The notes: a model not told the origin generated them from the sequence alone. DNA of 64,000 nucleotides from Rectinema sp003452735 (GCA_035415815.1 DAOOGR010000001.1:62001-126000), one strand, 5' to 3'; shown: positions 45,251 to 54,409, counted from the first letter of the stretch. Translations and numbers: made by a program.

Positions 45251-45832
45251 ATGTTCGCCAAGCGCCCCATACGATATGCAGAGAAAATAGAACGGAAAAA
45301 GGCTCGAAACAGAATACTTATATACATAACTGTTTTTATCATTTTGTGCATTATCATAAGGACCTTTATATTTCAGACTTGGAAGATTCGTGGGGACCTT
45401 ATGAAACCAACGCTCAGAGATGGCGATATAGTTATAGTTGTACCATGTCTGCTTTTTGCGGAAGAAAAATCCATCGGTATAGCCGGCTTGCCAAAAAAAG
45501 GTGATGTCGTTCTTGTGGGAGATGGGTCGGAATTCATACTACCCTCTATAGCAATGATTAAAGATTCAGTATTGAGATTTATTACTCTGCAGAAATATTC
45601 GCTTTTGGCAACCGAATTTGGCAAAACCTTCAGTCTTCCTGCGGTAATGAGAATTCAGGGTATCCAGCAGGAAAAGAATAACCTCAAGACATGGACAGTC
45701 TTTAAGCTTGCTACGGACTCTCAAGGTGATAATTTCAGTATGACAGGTAGTCAAATTGTTTTGCCCTCTCGAATCAAAGGCAGAGTAGTCTTGAGGATAT
45801 GGCCATTAGCTCGAATAGGAAAGGTACAATGA
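45251..45832 (+). CDS. degenerate signal peptidase I paralogue (probable non-catalytic)
   Basis: A 193-residue protein with one membrane helix (about 22-40) and signal-peptidase-I sequence traits: DLMKPTLRDGDIVIV corresponds to SMxPTLxxGD and WPLARIGKV to the last conserved strand. The catalytic Ser is replaced by Leu (in GDLM), and the KR-x-x-GxxGD lysine block and the GDNRDNSxDSR box cannot be found. It is thus likely inactive as a protease, perhaps an accessory to LepB, or a divergent member. It overlaps the hemW start by 4 nt (ATGA), placing it in a lepB operon. Confidence 0.72.
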   Translation: MFAKRPIRYAEKIERKKARNRILIYITVFIILCIIIRTFIFQTWKIRGDLMKPTLRDGDIVIVVPCLLFAEEKSIGIAGLPKKGDVVLVGDGSEFILPSIAMIKDSVLRFITLQKYSLLATEFGKTFSLPAVMRIQGIQQEKNNLKTWTVFKLATDSQGDNFSMTGSQIVLPSRIKGRVVLRIWPLARIGKVQ

Positions 45833-47094
45833 AGCCAATGGCTTTACATATCCACGAACATGAGGGAATAACATTTTCGAATATAGATCCATTCGAAATA
45901 CATTCGCTTTATGTTCATATTCCATTCTGTACGGATCGGTGTTCTTATTGCGATTTTTTCTCCGTGCCGTTCGCAAATAATTCGCACATTTGTTCATTGG
46001 ACTATCAAATTTCCTATGTGCAAGCAATACTTTTAAATTTTCAAAATTGGTCGAAGCTTTTTCGGGCGGGATCTTTTTCGACAATCTACCTTGGCGGAGG
46101 AACACCATCAGTACTCGATAAGCAAGTGCTTAAAAAACTAATCGACAGGCTAGAACCACATGCAGACAGATATTGCGAGTGGACAATCGAAGCTAATCCC
46201 GAAAGTCTTGACAAGGCCTTACTCGATATGCTCGCTTGCACGAAAGTCAATCGCATCTCTCTAGGAATTCAGACTCTTTCAGAAGAAGAATGGCCTATTC
46301 TTCGAAGAGTAGGATCTATCGATGATGCGATACAAGCCATAGAACTTCTATGCGAGTATCCATTTGAAATATCTGTGGATCTGCTACTAGGTATTCCTCA
46401 TATTCCTCATAAAGGTGATAAAAGGCACAAAGGCAAAAGCTATATATTGCAATCACTCGAATACCTTGTAAGTCGAGTTTCACACATTTCAATATATGAC
46501 CTAACTCTGGAGAAAGGAACTTTGATTGAAAGCCAAGTTTCTTCTGGGGAATTTGCCATGCTTGATGAAGATGAATTGGCAGAAGAGCGGCGTAGGATTG
46601 ATATTTATTTAGAAAGCCAAGGTTTTCATCGATATGAAGTTTCGAACTATGCCAAATTAGGTCATGAATGCAGGCACAATGCTGCATATTGGAAGATGGA
46701 GCCATATCTTGGGGTAGGATGTGGAGGAGTGAGCACAATCCAATATCCTGCTTGCGAAAACAGCCAGGAGTTAGGCACTATTCTCAGAATCACAGAGACA
46801 AAAGACATAAACTCATATATTCAATCGCCAACGGAGATTCCTAAAGACATTGAGATAATCGATAGAAAGACAGCCCTGTTCGAATTTTTGATGATGGGTT
46901 TCAGGACATCGCGTGGGATCGATAAAAAAAGAATAACCTCGCTTTTTGGAATAAATCTCGAGGAATGCATACCTTTTACTCTCAAACGATGGAATAGTGA
47001 AATAATCCGGAGTGGAGATCTTATTGCTCTTAAGCCATACAATTTTGATATACTAAATCGATTTCTAATTGAATGCCTTGAAGAACTCGGTTGA
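45829..47094 (+). CDS. hemW: radical SAM heme chaperone HemW-like protein
   Basis: A 421-residue radical-SAM protein with the HemW/HemN N-terminal signature SLYVHIPFCTDRCSYCDF (cluster Cys 34, 38, 41), GGGTPSVL, ESLDKALLDML and the family GIQTLSEEEW block. The C-terminal domain (RRRIDIYLESQGFHRYEVSNYAKLGHECRHNAAYW) is shared by HemN and HemW. HemW is preferred because of length and start. The ATG at 45829 overlaps the preceding stop as ATGA. True coproporphyrinogen oxidase function is unlikely. Confidence 0.85.
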   Translation: MKPMALHIHEHEGITFSNIDPFEIHSLYVHIPFCTDRCSYCDFFSVPFANNSHICSLDYQISYVQAILLNFQNWSKLFRAGSFSTIYLGGGTPSVLDKQVLKKLIDRLEPHADRYCEWTIEANPESLDKALLDMLACTKVNRISLGIQTLSEEEWPILRRVGSIDDAIQAIELLCEYPFEISVDLLLGIPHIPHKGDKRHKGKSYILQSLEYLVSRVSHISIYDLTLEKGTLIESQVSSGEFAMLDEDELAEERRRIDIYLESQGFHRYEVSNYAKLGHECRHNAAYWKMEPYLGVGCGGVSTIQYPACENSQELGTILRITETKDINSYIQSPTEIPKDIEIIDRKTALFEFLMMGFRTSRGIDKKRITSLFGINLEECIPFTLKRWNSEIIRSGDLIALKPYNFDILNRFLIECLEELG

Positions 47095-47105
47095 TGAGGT
47101 TTTAT

Positions 47106-48365
47106 ATGGCAATTTTTCAGTTTGTAGTGGTTTCGTCTATTCTGCACGAAGAACCACAAAAAATGAGACTGCTTAGTGCTTTTGAGGATAATCTTCAAAG
47201 AGCTGGAGGCGAATTGCTGAGTCTTGGATCTACTTTGATCAACCCAAGAAATTCTGCACTACCGCTTTTCATTCTCGTTCTCACAGGCGGAACTGAGTCT
47301 GAAGCCATGAGGTTGATTTCCAAAGAAAGAATGCTAGAGCTCAAAATGCCCATTGTTCTATTGGCTCATCCATCGCAAAACTCTCTGTCTGCTTCTCTTG
47401 AGATTCTTGCAAAGATCAGACAAGATGGCGGGAAGGGATTGATTCTTCAAGCCGATACCTCGGGTGCATTCGATGCTGAAGAGCTAGAGGATATAATTGC
47501 CGTTTGTCAGAGCAAAATCGCAATGAGAAACTGCAGAATTGGTGTAGTGGGTAAGCCCTCGGACTGGCTCATTGCCTCAAGTCAGGATTCGCTTGTAGCT
47601 CTAAACTCATGGGGTGTTAAGCTTATCAACATTCCTTTGGAAGAGCTCCTGCAGAATATCGGAGAGATACGTTCCAATTCCTTGGAAACTCCCATTATTG
47701 AGGATTTACAAGAAAAAGCAGAATTCTTTGCTGAATCAAACGATACAGACTTGCTGAAGTCGATAGAGATATTGCAGGCTCTAAGAATCCTTGTGGATCG
47801 ATATAGACTTTCCTCACTTACTTTACGCTGTTTCGATCTTGTTCTAAAAGATAAGAGCACAGGTTGCCTTGCTCTATCTCAACTTTCAGATGATGGAATC
47901 GATGCGGGCTGCGAAGGGGACATTCCTTCAATTATCGGTCTAAGCTGGATTCGTTCTTTGACAGGACAAATTGGCTGGATGGCCAACCCTTCTAATATAA
48001 TTGCTAAGAAAGAGGATGATTTAGCCGAAATGCTGATAGCGCACTGTACGGCACCACGCTCAATTCTATCCAAATATGCGCTACGCAGCCATTTTGAATC
48101 AGGGCTTGGAGTTGCAATCGCAGGAATCTTTCCCAAAGAAGAAGTAACTCTTTTCAGGATAGGGGGCAAGTACCTTGAGAAGCTCTGGTATTCTCCTGCT
48201 CAAGTTATAGAAAGTCCGCGTAGCGAAGGGTTGTGCAGAACACAGGTTTTGTTAAATCTTCCCAATAAAAAAGCTCAAGAGCTGCTTACAAATCCTCTTG
48301 GTAATCATATTGTAATGGTAAGAGGAAATTGGACCAAAAGGATTTCGATTTTTGAGCAACTCTAG
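47106..48365 (+). CDS. L-fucose/L-arabinose isomerase-like protein
   Basis: A 419-residue protein whose segments recall sugar isomerase-like proteins: VLTGGTESEAM, MPIVLLAHPSQNSLSASLEI and GCEGDIPSIIGL. These resemble the FucI/AraA-type fold. Metal and substrate residues were not verified, so the substrate is unknown and activity uncertain. The ATG at 47106 follows GAGG at 6 nt. An in-frame ATG at 47094 would overlap the hemW stop. Confidence 0.55.
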   Translation: MAIFQFVVVSSILHEEPQKMRLLSAFEDNLQRAGGELLSLGSTLINPRNSALPLFILVLTGGTESEAMRLISKERMLELKMPIVLLAHPSQNSLSASLEILAKIRQDGGKGLILQADTSGAFDAEELEDIIAVCQSKIAMRNCRIGVVGKPSDWLIASSQDSLVALNSWGVKLINIPLEELLQNIGEIRSNSLETPIIEDLQEKAEFFAESNDTDLLKSIEILQALRILVDRYRLSSLTLRCFDLVLKDKSTGCLALSQLSDDGIDAGCEGDIPSIIGLSWIRSLTGQIGWMANPSNIIAKKEDDLAEMLIAHCTAPRSILSKYALRSHFESGLGVAIAGIFPKEEVTLFRIGGKYLEKLWYSPAQVIESPRSEGLCRTQVLLNLPNKKAQELLTNPLGNHIVMVRGNWTKRISIFEQL

Positions 48366-48380
48366 GCTTTTCGGGATTAT

Positions 48381-48989
48381 TTAAACAAAGAAGTCATAGT
48401 TTGGTCGGATACGCTCAGCAAAGCCTTCTTGGAAAGATATATTGGCGCTTTTTTCCGTACCAATGGTGCTTGGTGGGCCATGTCCAGGGAGAACAAGCGT
48501 ACTCTCTGGAAGGCAAAAGAGTTTTTGCTTAATGCGAGCTATAAGCGCATTTGTATTGAAGACACTATTCGTTTTTCCAATCATGCCTGCATGGAGGACA
48601 TCGCCGGTAAAAAGAAAATTTCCTTCCATGAAATAGACAATTGAATCCTGAGAATGGCCGGGTACTGCTATTGCGGTAATCTCGAAGCCTGCTTCGCTAA
48701 AAACATCCCCATCTCTCAACTTTCTACACTGAAATCCAAGTAATTTCGCATTAGAAGCATAGATTGTGGGGCTATAGATCTTCATGATTGTAGATAGTCC
48801 CTTTACATGATGAATATGGTTATGTGTGATGAGTATTCCGCAGAGATCGAGTTTGTTTTGCTCGATTCTTTCGATCATTGTCGGAGTGAGTTCTGCAGGA
48901 TCAACTATTATAGCCTTCTTTAATGATTCATTGACGATTATGTATATATTCGAAAATCCATAGACCGAATAATGATGGTAGATCTTCAT
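48381..48989 (-). CDS. metallo-beta-lactamase-fold hydrolase, glyoxalase II-like, with an altered metal motif
   Basis: A 202-residue MBL-fold protein: opening NIYIIVNESLKKAIIVDPAE, metal motif ILITHNHIHHVKGL (residues 52-65), VPGHSQDSIVYF, FTGDVLHAG and VLPGHGPPS. In the canonical THxHxDH the Asp is replaced by His 60 (H-N-H-I-H-H), which would alter the second metal site. The other ligands (GHSxD-type, GD, GHG) are present. Its product is a thioester or similar hydrolase at best. It overlaps the pentapeptide gene by 4 nt. Confidence 0.78.
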   Translation of the reverse strand: MKIYHHYSVYGFSNIYIIVNESLKKAIIVDPAELTPTMIERIEQNKLDLCGILITHNHIHHVKGLSTIMKIYSPTIYASNAKLLGFQCRKLRDGDVFSEAGFEITAIAVPGHSQDSIVYFMEGNFLFTGDVLHAGMIGKTNSVFNTNALIARIKQKLFCLPESTLVLPGHGPPSTIGTEKSANISFQEGFAERIRPNYDFFV

Positions 48990-49585
48990 AGATAAAGATG
49001 CTCCAGATCTCGGACAGCCTCTGCAATATTCGATCTTGAGAAGCTGACTTTTTGCTCTTTAGAAGGAATATAGAAGGCTCTCTTAAAATCGCAATTGTCA
49101 ATATTTACAGTATTCATGTCACACATTATAAAACGAGAGTTATATAGATTAGAGCCTGCAAAGGTACAATCCACAATTACAGAGCCATTGAAGCTTGATT
49201 GGATAAGCTCGGAGTTCTCAAAGCTACAGTCCATAAAAGAACATTTCCCAAAGGAACAAAAATCGACATCCGAACCAGATAGATCACAAGAAAAGAAGCT
49301 GGAACTATCTAAAAAACATAATTGGAAAGAAGCCCCAGTAAACAATGAATGTTGAATTCTTGCATTTCTAAAAGAGCAACCAACGAAACGATAGCGAGAA
49401 AAATCAAGACCCATAAGAAACGCATAATCAAAAACTCTATTAAGAATAGTATTATTGCTCTGCAACTCCTGCATGGCTCTTTTCATGCGCTCAGGATAGT
49501 CTTGTAGGTGATGATAACAGAGGTTTTCTATCGAGAAAGCAGGCAAACTGCAACCTTCTATTGCGCAAGAAGAAACCTTATACAT
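48986..49585 (-). CDS. pentapeptide-repeat protein with an N-terminal zinc-finger-like motif
   Basis: Residues 7-27 show C-X4-C-X11-C-X2-H (CAIEGCSLPAF, then LCYHH), similar to short zinc fingers. From about residue 60 the chain is made of A(D/N)LXX-like pentapeptides (FSRYRFVGCSFRNARI, FENSELIQSSFNGS, FAGSNLYNSRF), which form a right-handed beta-helix. No toxin or immunity context is seen. It overlaps the MBL-fold gene by 4 nt, so the two form an operon. Confidence 0.72.
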   Translation of the reverse strand: MYKVSSCAIEGCSLPAFSIENLCYHHLQDYPERMKRAMQELQSNNTILNRVFDYAFLMGLDFSRYRFVGCSFRNARIQHSLFTGASFQLCFLDSSSFFSCDLSGSDVDFCSFGKCSFMDCSFENSELIQSSFNGSVIVDCTFAGSNLYNSRFIMCDMNTVNIDNCDFKRAFYIPSKEQKVSFSRSNIAEAVRDLEHLYL

Positions 49586-49686
49586 AATTACAGCCTATAT
49601 GATCTTGCAAGGATTCTCAAGACTCAAAAACAAAAACCTAAAAACATATATCAAACATTCTAATCATTCATATTGATTTAAAGCGC

Positions 49687-49715
49687 TTGTCAGTATTTTG
49701 CTTACAATGTAGAAT
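49687..49715 (+). promoter_or_regulatory. sigma70-like promoter of the zinc-ribbon gene
   Basis: TTGTCA (49687-49692) and TAGAAT (49710-49715) are separated by exactly 17 nt. The ATG begins only 7 nt after the -10 box, so the transcript may be leaderless or nearly so. Confidence 0.5.
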
Positions 49716-49722
49716 TTTTGAT

Positions 49723-50013
49723 ATGTGTTATAAATGCGGTGCCCTATTGGCCTATGATTATAGGCCAGGGTTCAATGATACCTGTGATAGATGCGGAAAA
49801 GACCTGCACGTGTGCCTAATGTGTCGTTTCTATACTCCTGGTGCCCATTGGGACTGCAGAGAGACAATAGAGGAGCTTGTAGCAGATAAAGAAAGACGAA
49901 ATCATTGCGATTTTTTCATTATTTCGGAGAAATATCTTGACAAAGGGAGAACTGCAGATTCAAAGCAAAGCGATGAAGCGAAAAGAAGATTCAATTCATT
50001 GTTTGGTGAATAG
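49723..50013 (+). CDS. small zinc-ribbon protein
   Basis: A 96-residue protein with paired cysteines: MCYKCG at the N terminus, DTCDRCGKDLHVCLMCRFY in the middle, and WDC and HCDFF after that. The spacing suggests two zinc sites. The C terminus is polar and charged. ATG 49723 is chosen because the -10 box at 49710-49715 lies directly upstream and no Shine-Dalgarno exists. It precedes murI by 21 nt. Function unknown. Confidence 0.65.
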   Translation: MCYKCGALLAYDYRPGFNDTCDRCGKDLHVCLMCRFYTPGAHWDCRETIEELVADKERRNHCDFFIISEKYLDKGRTADSKQSDEAKRRFNSLFGE

Positions 50014-50034
50014 ATATCTAAGGAGAAATGAGCG

Positions 50035-50835
50035 ATGCGCATCTGCGTATTTGATTCGGGCATAGGGGGATTGCCTTTTGTTCAGGCTTTAAATCGAGAG
50101 TTTCCCTTCTTAGAAATAGATTATGTAGCTGATGATGCAGGCTTCCCCTATGGAACAAAATCTCCTGAGATGATCCGAGATATGCTCTTTGAACGCTTAA
50201 GGAGAATCCGAGCACGGCTTGATCCCGAGATTCTTATAATCTCATGTATGACAGCCGTTCAAATAGGATTAAAAGAGCTTCAAGCTGCTCATAGAGCATT
50301 AAATATAATAGGAGCAATACCTCCTATTGCAGAGGCAGCGAAAGAATCACAGACTCATCGCATAGCGCTGCTTTCTACATCTCGCACTGCCGAGGATTCT
50401 TTTCTAGATTATTTAATAGCCAGAGATGCTCCAGATAGTGAAGTACTTAGAATACCTGCCCAAGATCTTATTGAATATGCAGAGCAACATCTTCCTTTTG
50501 CGTCTTTGCTCTCTGCGCAGACAATGGTAGCTCCTTACATCAATTATGCATTAGAGGAAGGGGCAGATCGAATTGTCTTGGCTAGCAGCCAATTCATTCT
50601 CCTTGAAGATGCTATTGCCAGTCAATTGAACGAACGACAGGCTTTCAATGTCCAATGCCTTGATCCAAGGGCAAAAGTGATATCCGCTTTACAAAAGCTT
50701 ATTCATTATAAAGAGCATGCCGAAGAAACCAAATTTCAAAAGCCAAGATTCTTTCTAGCCGGGGATCGTGGTGCAACTCCTTACTACATTGCATGGTCAG
50801 ATAAATTCAATTGTTCTACGCCACAGCTTCTATGA
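50035..50835 (+). CDS. murI: glutamate racemase with an unusual second catalytic site
   Basis: Makes D-glutamate for peptidoglycan. The N-terminal FDSGIGGLPFVQAL and YVADDAGFPYG motifs are canonical. The first catalytic Cys is Cys 71 in IISCMTAVQ (the usual CNT is CMT here). At the second site, where LGCTHYPLL is expected, the sequence is LASSQFILL, so the second Cys is Ser 184 and the His is Gln 186. Racemase activity is thus uncertain without a direct test. AAGGAG precedes the ATG. It overlaps rsgA by 4 nt (ATGA). Confidence 0.8.
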   Translation: MRICVFDSGIGGLPFVQALNREFPFLEIDYVADDAGFPYGTKSPEMIRDMLFERLRRIRARLDPEILIISCMTAVQIGLKELQAAHRALNIIGAIPPIAEAAKESQTHRIALLSTSRTAEDSFLDYLIARDAPDSEVLRIPAQDLIEYAEQHLPFASLLSAQTMVAPYINYALEEGADRIVLASSQFILLEDAIASQLNERQAFNVQCLDPRAKVISALQKLIHYKEHAEETKFQKPRFFLAGDRGATPYYIAWSDKFNCSTPQLL

Positions 50836-51839
50836 ATCGCAATAGCAACGAATCCATGGTACTAGGTGTAGTAATCTCATTCAGCAATCGATATGCAAAA
50901 GTGAGGTGCGATGATGGAAATATTCGAACATGTACGATCAAAGGCAAGAGAATCGACTCATCATCTAGAGGTTATAAAAATCTTGCTGCGGGCGACCATG
51001 TATCAGTGATACCGTTATCGAAACAGAATGGTGTTATAGAATCTATTTTCGATAGGAAAAGTGAATTCGGTCGCTATAACGAGAAAGGAGAGGCACGACA
51101 GGTATTTGCAGCTAACCTTGACCTTGTAGTATGCATAGCGAGTACAAGAGCGCCTCCTTTTAGGCCTAGATTTATCGATAGAGTGGGTGTAATGGCTGAA
51201 TATTGTGGCCTGCCTTTTCTTATAGTATGTAATAAGATCGATCTAGGTCTGGATATTTCAATCGAATCTCGTCTCGCCGCTTTTCAGGAGCTTGGCTATG
51301 GAGTAATTAAAAGTAGTGTTCGGGATTCTATAGGAATCGATGAACTTCGGAAGGTCCTTATTGGAAAAACCTCAATCTTTATAGGGCAATCCGGTACTGG
51401 CAAGTCGAGCATCATAAATTGTCTGATTCCAGGAGCAGATCAGCGAATAGCCGAGATTTCGGAAAAATATGATAGAGGAAAACACACGACAACTCTCTCT
51501 ACAATGCTCTCTTCGCCAAACGAAGATTTTAACATAATCGATACTCCTGGTATTCGTAGGCTTGCGATACGAAATATAGAACCAAATAATCTTGCATATT
51601 ATTTTCCTGATATGGTTCCGTTTTTGGGTCTATGTGAGTTTGGTGCTTCCTGTACACATAGATATGAATTGCACTGCTTTGTAAAGCAAGCTGTACAAGA
51701 AGGACTCATAAATAATGACCGCTACGAGAGCTATCTTAGAATGCGTGCTGAATTAGAAGAAACAAAAAATGCCAAGACAAACGAAGCCAGGAGGTTACAG
51801 AGGTCTGCTACAGATCAATTCGAGGAAGAAGAATGGTGA
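50832..51839 (+). CDS. rsgA: ribosome small subunit-dependent GTPase A
   Basis: A circularly permuted GTPase that assists 30S maturation. The N-terminal OB fold is followed by the permuted G motifs: G4 CNKIDLG, G1 GQSGTGKSSI, and G3 DTPGIR. The C-terminal zinc region is CEFGASCTHRYELHC. Length about 335. The ATG at 50832 overlaps murI by ATGA. A TTG seven codons upstream also exists. It overlaps mutS2 by 7 nt. Confidence 0.94.
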   Translation: MNRNSNESMVLGVVISFSNRYAKVRCDDGNIRTCTIKGKRIDSSSRGYKNLAAGDHVSVIPLSKQNGVIESIFDRKSEFGRYNEKGEARQVFAANLDLVVCIASTRAPPFRPRFIDRVGVMAEYCGLPFLIVCNKIDLGLDISIESRLAAFQELGYGVIKSSVRDSIGIDELRKVLIGKTSIFIGQSGTGKSSIINCLIPGADQRIAEISEKYDRGKHTTTLSTMLSSPNEDFNIIDTPGIRRLAIRNIEPNNLAYYFPDMVPFLGLCEFGASCTHRYELHCFVKQAVQEGLINNDRYESYLRMRAELEETKNAKTNEARRLQRSATDQFEEEEW

Positions 51840-54295
51840 CTAATGAGCATAGCCTTGCACTTCTAGATTTTTATCGACTGCGAAATCGTCTGGAAGAATA
51901 CTGTTTTTCTCACGAAGGAAGGGCACTTATGAATAGCACCTTGCCTTGCTCTCACGAGGATTCAGTAAAAAGACTAAAGAAAGACTTATCGCTGCTCGTT
52001 GAAGGACTTAGCGATAAAGAAATGCCATCATTTCCTTTTCCAAATATCGAGATTCCCATAACAAAAGCCCTAAAAGAGGGCACAATGCTCGAAGTCGATG
52101 AGCTTTTCGCTATAGGGCTCTGGGCAAAATCCTATCAGCAATTTTTTGCCTTTCTTCGTTCGCTTATTAATCCTCTTGTTGAAGTAAATCATGAGACCTG
52201 GGAAGAAGATTTTAGTAATGACGAGGCTTGGGCAAAGCTGGGAATTGAGAATATAGTGCATTCGGCTCCTTCTTTGATTAATGCTGTACAAATAGTATTT
52301 GCTGTTATTTCTGAGGATGGCGAAATAAAAGATTTGCCTCGCCTGAAATCTCTAAAGCTGGCAATTCAAAAAACTCAAGCTGAAAATTTGCACATTATAA
52401 ATCGATATCTTTCTGATCCTACACTTCAAGATGCCCTTCAATCGAACATAGCTACAGAACGAGATAATAGAACCGTAATAGCAATAAAGGCGAATTTCAA
52501 AGGAAGAATAAAGGGAATCGTACACGAATTTTCTTCGACAGGTCAAACAATCTTCATAGAGCCACTTGAGCTGGTTGAAAGGAATAATAAGCTGCTGGAG
52601 CTCGATTCTAAACTAAACGAAGAGATAAGGGCTATTCTAAGAGAGACAACAGAGGCACTTAGGCAATATTTGCCTATCCTAATACGTGGCAGAGGACTTT
52701 TAGCCTCTGCTGATGTTAGGTTGGCACGAGCTATCCAACTTAAGAGAGAGGATCTCGCAATTGCAGGCAATCTTGAACAAGGTATACATCTCTATCAAGC
52801 CAAACATCCCTTACTCGGCAAAAAGGCCGTACCTATAGATGTAGATATTCCAGATGGTGCAAGAATTTTAATAATCACTGGTCCCAACACAGGAGGAAAG
52901 ACAGTATCTCTAAAAACGATTGGCCTTCTTGCGCTTTTGAATCAATATGGCGCTGGCATACCAGCACTATCAACTTCAGCATTTGCAGTTTTTGATACAA
53001 TTCTCGCTGATATAGGAGATGAACAATCCATAGATCAGTCACTGTCTACATTTTCTGGTCATATGAATATTATTTCTGGAATTGTATCTTCAGCTACTGA
53101 TCGCAGCCTTGTATTGCTAGACGAGCTAGGAGCAGGAACCGATCCAGAGGAAGGTTGTGCAATAGCCATGGCCTTACTCGATTATTTTCACCATTTGCAA
53201 TGTTTTGCCATAGTCAGCACTCATCATGGAGTTCTGAAGAATTATGGATATACTAAACCTGGCTGTTTGAATGCCTCTATGGAATTTGACGCAGAGAGTC
53301 TCAGCCCGAATTACAGGATAATAATGGGGGTTCCAGGAGAAAGCAGAGCTCTCGAGATTGCAAGCCAGATCGGTTTACCTAAAGAAATTGTCGATGTAGC
53401 TAAAGCTTATCTCGAAGATGAACGATCAGATTATTCAGTAATTATTCATTCTCTAGGAGAAAAACAGAAGGAGCTCGAAAAGCTCGAATTAGAAAAGAAA
53501 AGGCAACTAAAGAAAGTAATCGATTCGCGCCGTGAAGTAGATCTTGAGAATCTCAGGATTCGTCAAAGAGAGCTTGAACTTAGAAAACAGGGAGTTGCTG
53601 AACTTAAAAATTTTCTGACTGAATCTAGAAAGATTTTCGAAAACATTGTGCGCGAGTTGAGAGAAAACGGTATAAAAGATGAGGATACGTCTTCAGGACG
53701 GGAATTCTTGCGAAAAATGTCAGACGAGATTCACCAGCAAAGCGAAGAGCTTGAAAGTTTTTCAGAAGAGACTCAAAGAATTGAACGCTTGATGAAACCT
53801 GATATGCAAAGCAGTATACCGATAGATATCGATAAAATAAAATCTGGAGATACTGTCATATTTCAGGATAGAGAAGCTATTTTCCTTAGAATGCTCGATG
53901 AAAAGAAGGCCCTTGTACAGCTGGGCTCTATTAGGATCCCGATTGAATGCGAAGCTCTGAGTCTTCCACGATCAAGGAATAAAACTGAGATAGTTTCAAA
54001 GCTTGGCTACCAGATTGAACTAGCTTCTGATTCGATGGCAAAGAGAATGCCTGTAGCTGAACTCGATGTGCGTGGCATGAGGCTTTCAGAGGCTCTCGAT
54101 GCTTTGGAGCATCAAATCGATGCTGCTAGTCTCGCTGGTATTAGCAATTTTGCCATAATCCATGGAACTGGAGAAGGGATTCTCTCTAGAGGTATTCACG
54201 AGTGGTTAAGCATGCAGAGCTCCGTTGCGGATTACTATTTTGCCAGACCAGAAGATGGAGGTTTCGGGAAAACCTGGATTCATCTCAAAGAATAA
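51833..54295 (+). CDS. mutS2: endonuclease MutS2
   Basis: An 820-residue MutS-family ATPase linked to suppression of recombination and, in some bacteria, to ribosome collision rescue. Walker A is GPNTGGKTVSLK, Walker B LVLLDELGAGTDPEEG, and the following STHH. The long coiled coil (about 530-620) and the C-terminal Smr nuclease domain (LDVRGMRLSEALDALEHQID, then IHGTGEG) mark MutS2 rather than MutS1. It starts at 51833, overlapping rsgA. Lacks the MutS1 mismatch domain, as expected. Confidence 0.93.
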   Translation: MVTNEHSLALLDFYRLRNRLEEYCFSHEGRALMNSTLPCSHEDSVKRLKKDLSLLVEGLSDKEMPSFPFPNIEIPITKALKEGTMLEVDELFAIGLWAKSYQQFFAFLRSLINPLVEVNHETWEEDFSNDEAWAKLGIENIVHSAPSLINAVQIVFAVISEDGEIKDLPRLKSLKLAIQKTQAENLHIINRYLSDPTLQDALQSNIATERDNRTVIAIKANFKGRIKGIVHEFSSTGQTIFIEPLELVERNNKLLELDSKLNEEIRAILRETTEALRQYLPILIRGRGLLASADVRLARAIQLKREDLAIAGNLEQGIHLYQAKHPLLGKKAVPIDVDIPDGARILIITGPNTGGKTVSLKTIGLLALLNQYGAGIPALSTSAFAVFDTILADIGDEQSIDQSLSTFSGHMNIISGIVSSATDRSLVLLDELGAGTDPEEGCAIAMALLDYFHHLQCFAIVSTHHGVLKNYGYTKPGCLNASMEFDAESLSPNYRIIMGVPGESRALEIASQIGLPKEIVDVAKAYLEDERSDYSVIIHSLGEKQKELEKLELEKKRQLKKVIDSRREVDLENLRIRQRELELRKQGVAELKNFLTESRKIFENIVRELRENGIKDEDTSSGREFLRKMSDEIHQQSEELESFSEETQRIERLMKPDMQSSIPIDIDKIKSGDTVIFQDREAIFLRMLDEKKALVQLGSIRIPIECEALSLPRSRNKTEIVSKLGYQIELASDSMAKRMPVAELDVRGMRLSEALDALEHQIDAASLAGISNFAIIHGTGEGILSRGIHEWLSMQSSVADYYFARPEDGGFGKTWIHLKE

Positions 54296-54380
54296 GATAA
54301 AATCCTCAAATTTTACTAATTTCTCGCTTTTTTGTTTTTTAAATTGACATTGCTTGAATTTTGCTGTCCTATTCTGTCAA

Positions 54381-54409
54381 TTGACACCAATTTATGCAAC
54401 ATGATATCG
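54381..54409 (+). promoter_or_regulatory. candidate promoter of yebC with a palindrome
   Basis: TTGACA at 54381-54386 is followed after 16-17 nt by GATATC/ATATCG. A perfect 10-bp palindrome GTCAATTGAC (54377-54386) overlaps the -35 box. A second TTGACA is at 54345-54350 with TATTCT at 54370. One of the two probably drives yebC-ruvCAB-queA. The palindrome could be an operator, but no regulator is known. Confidence 0.35.
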
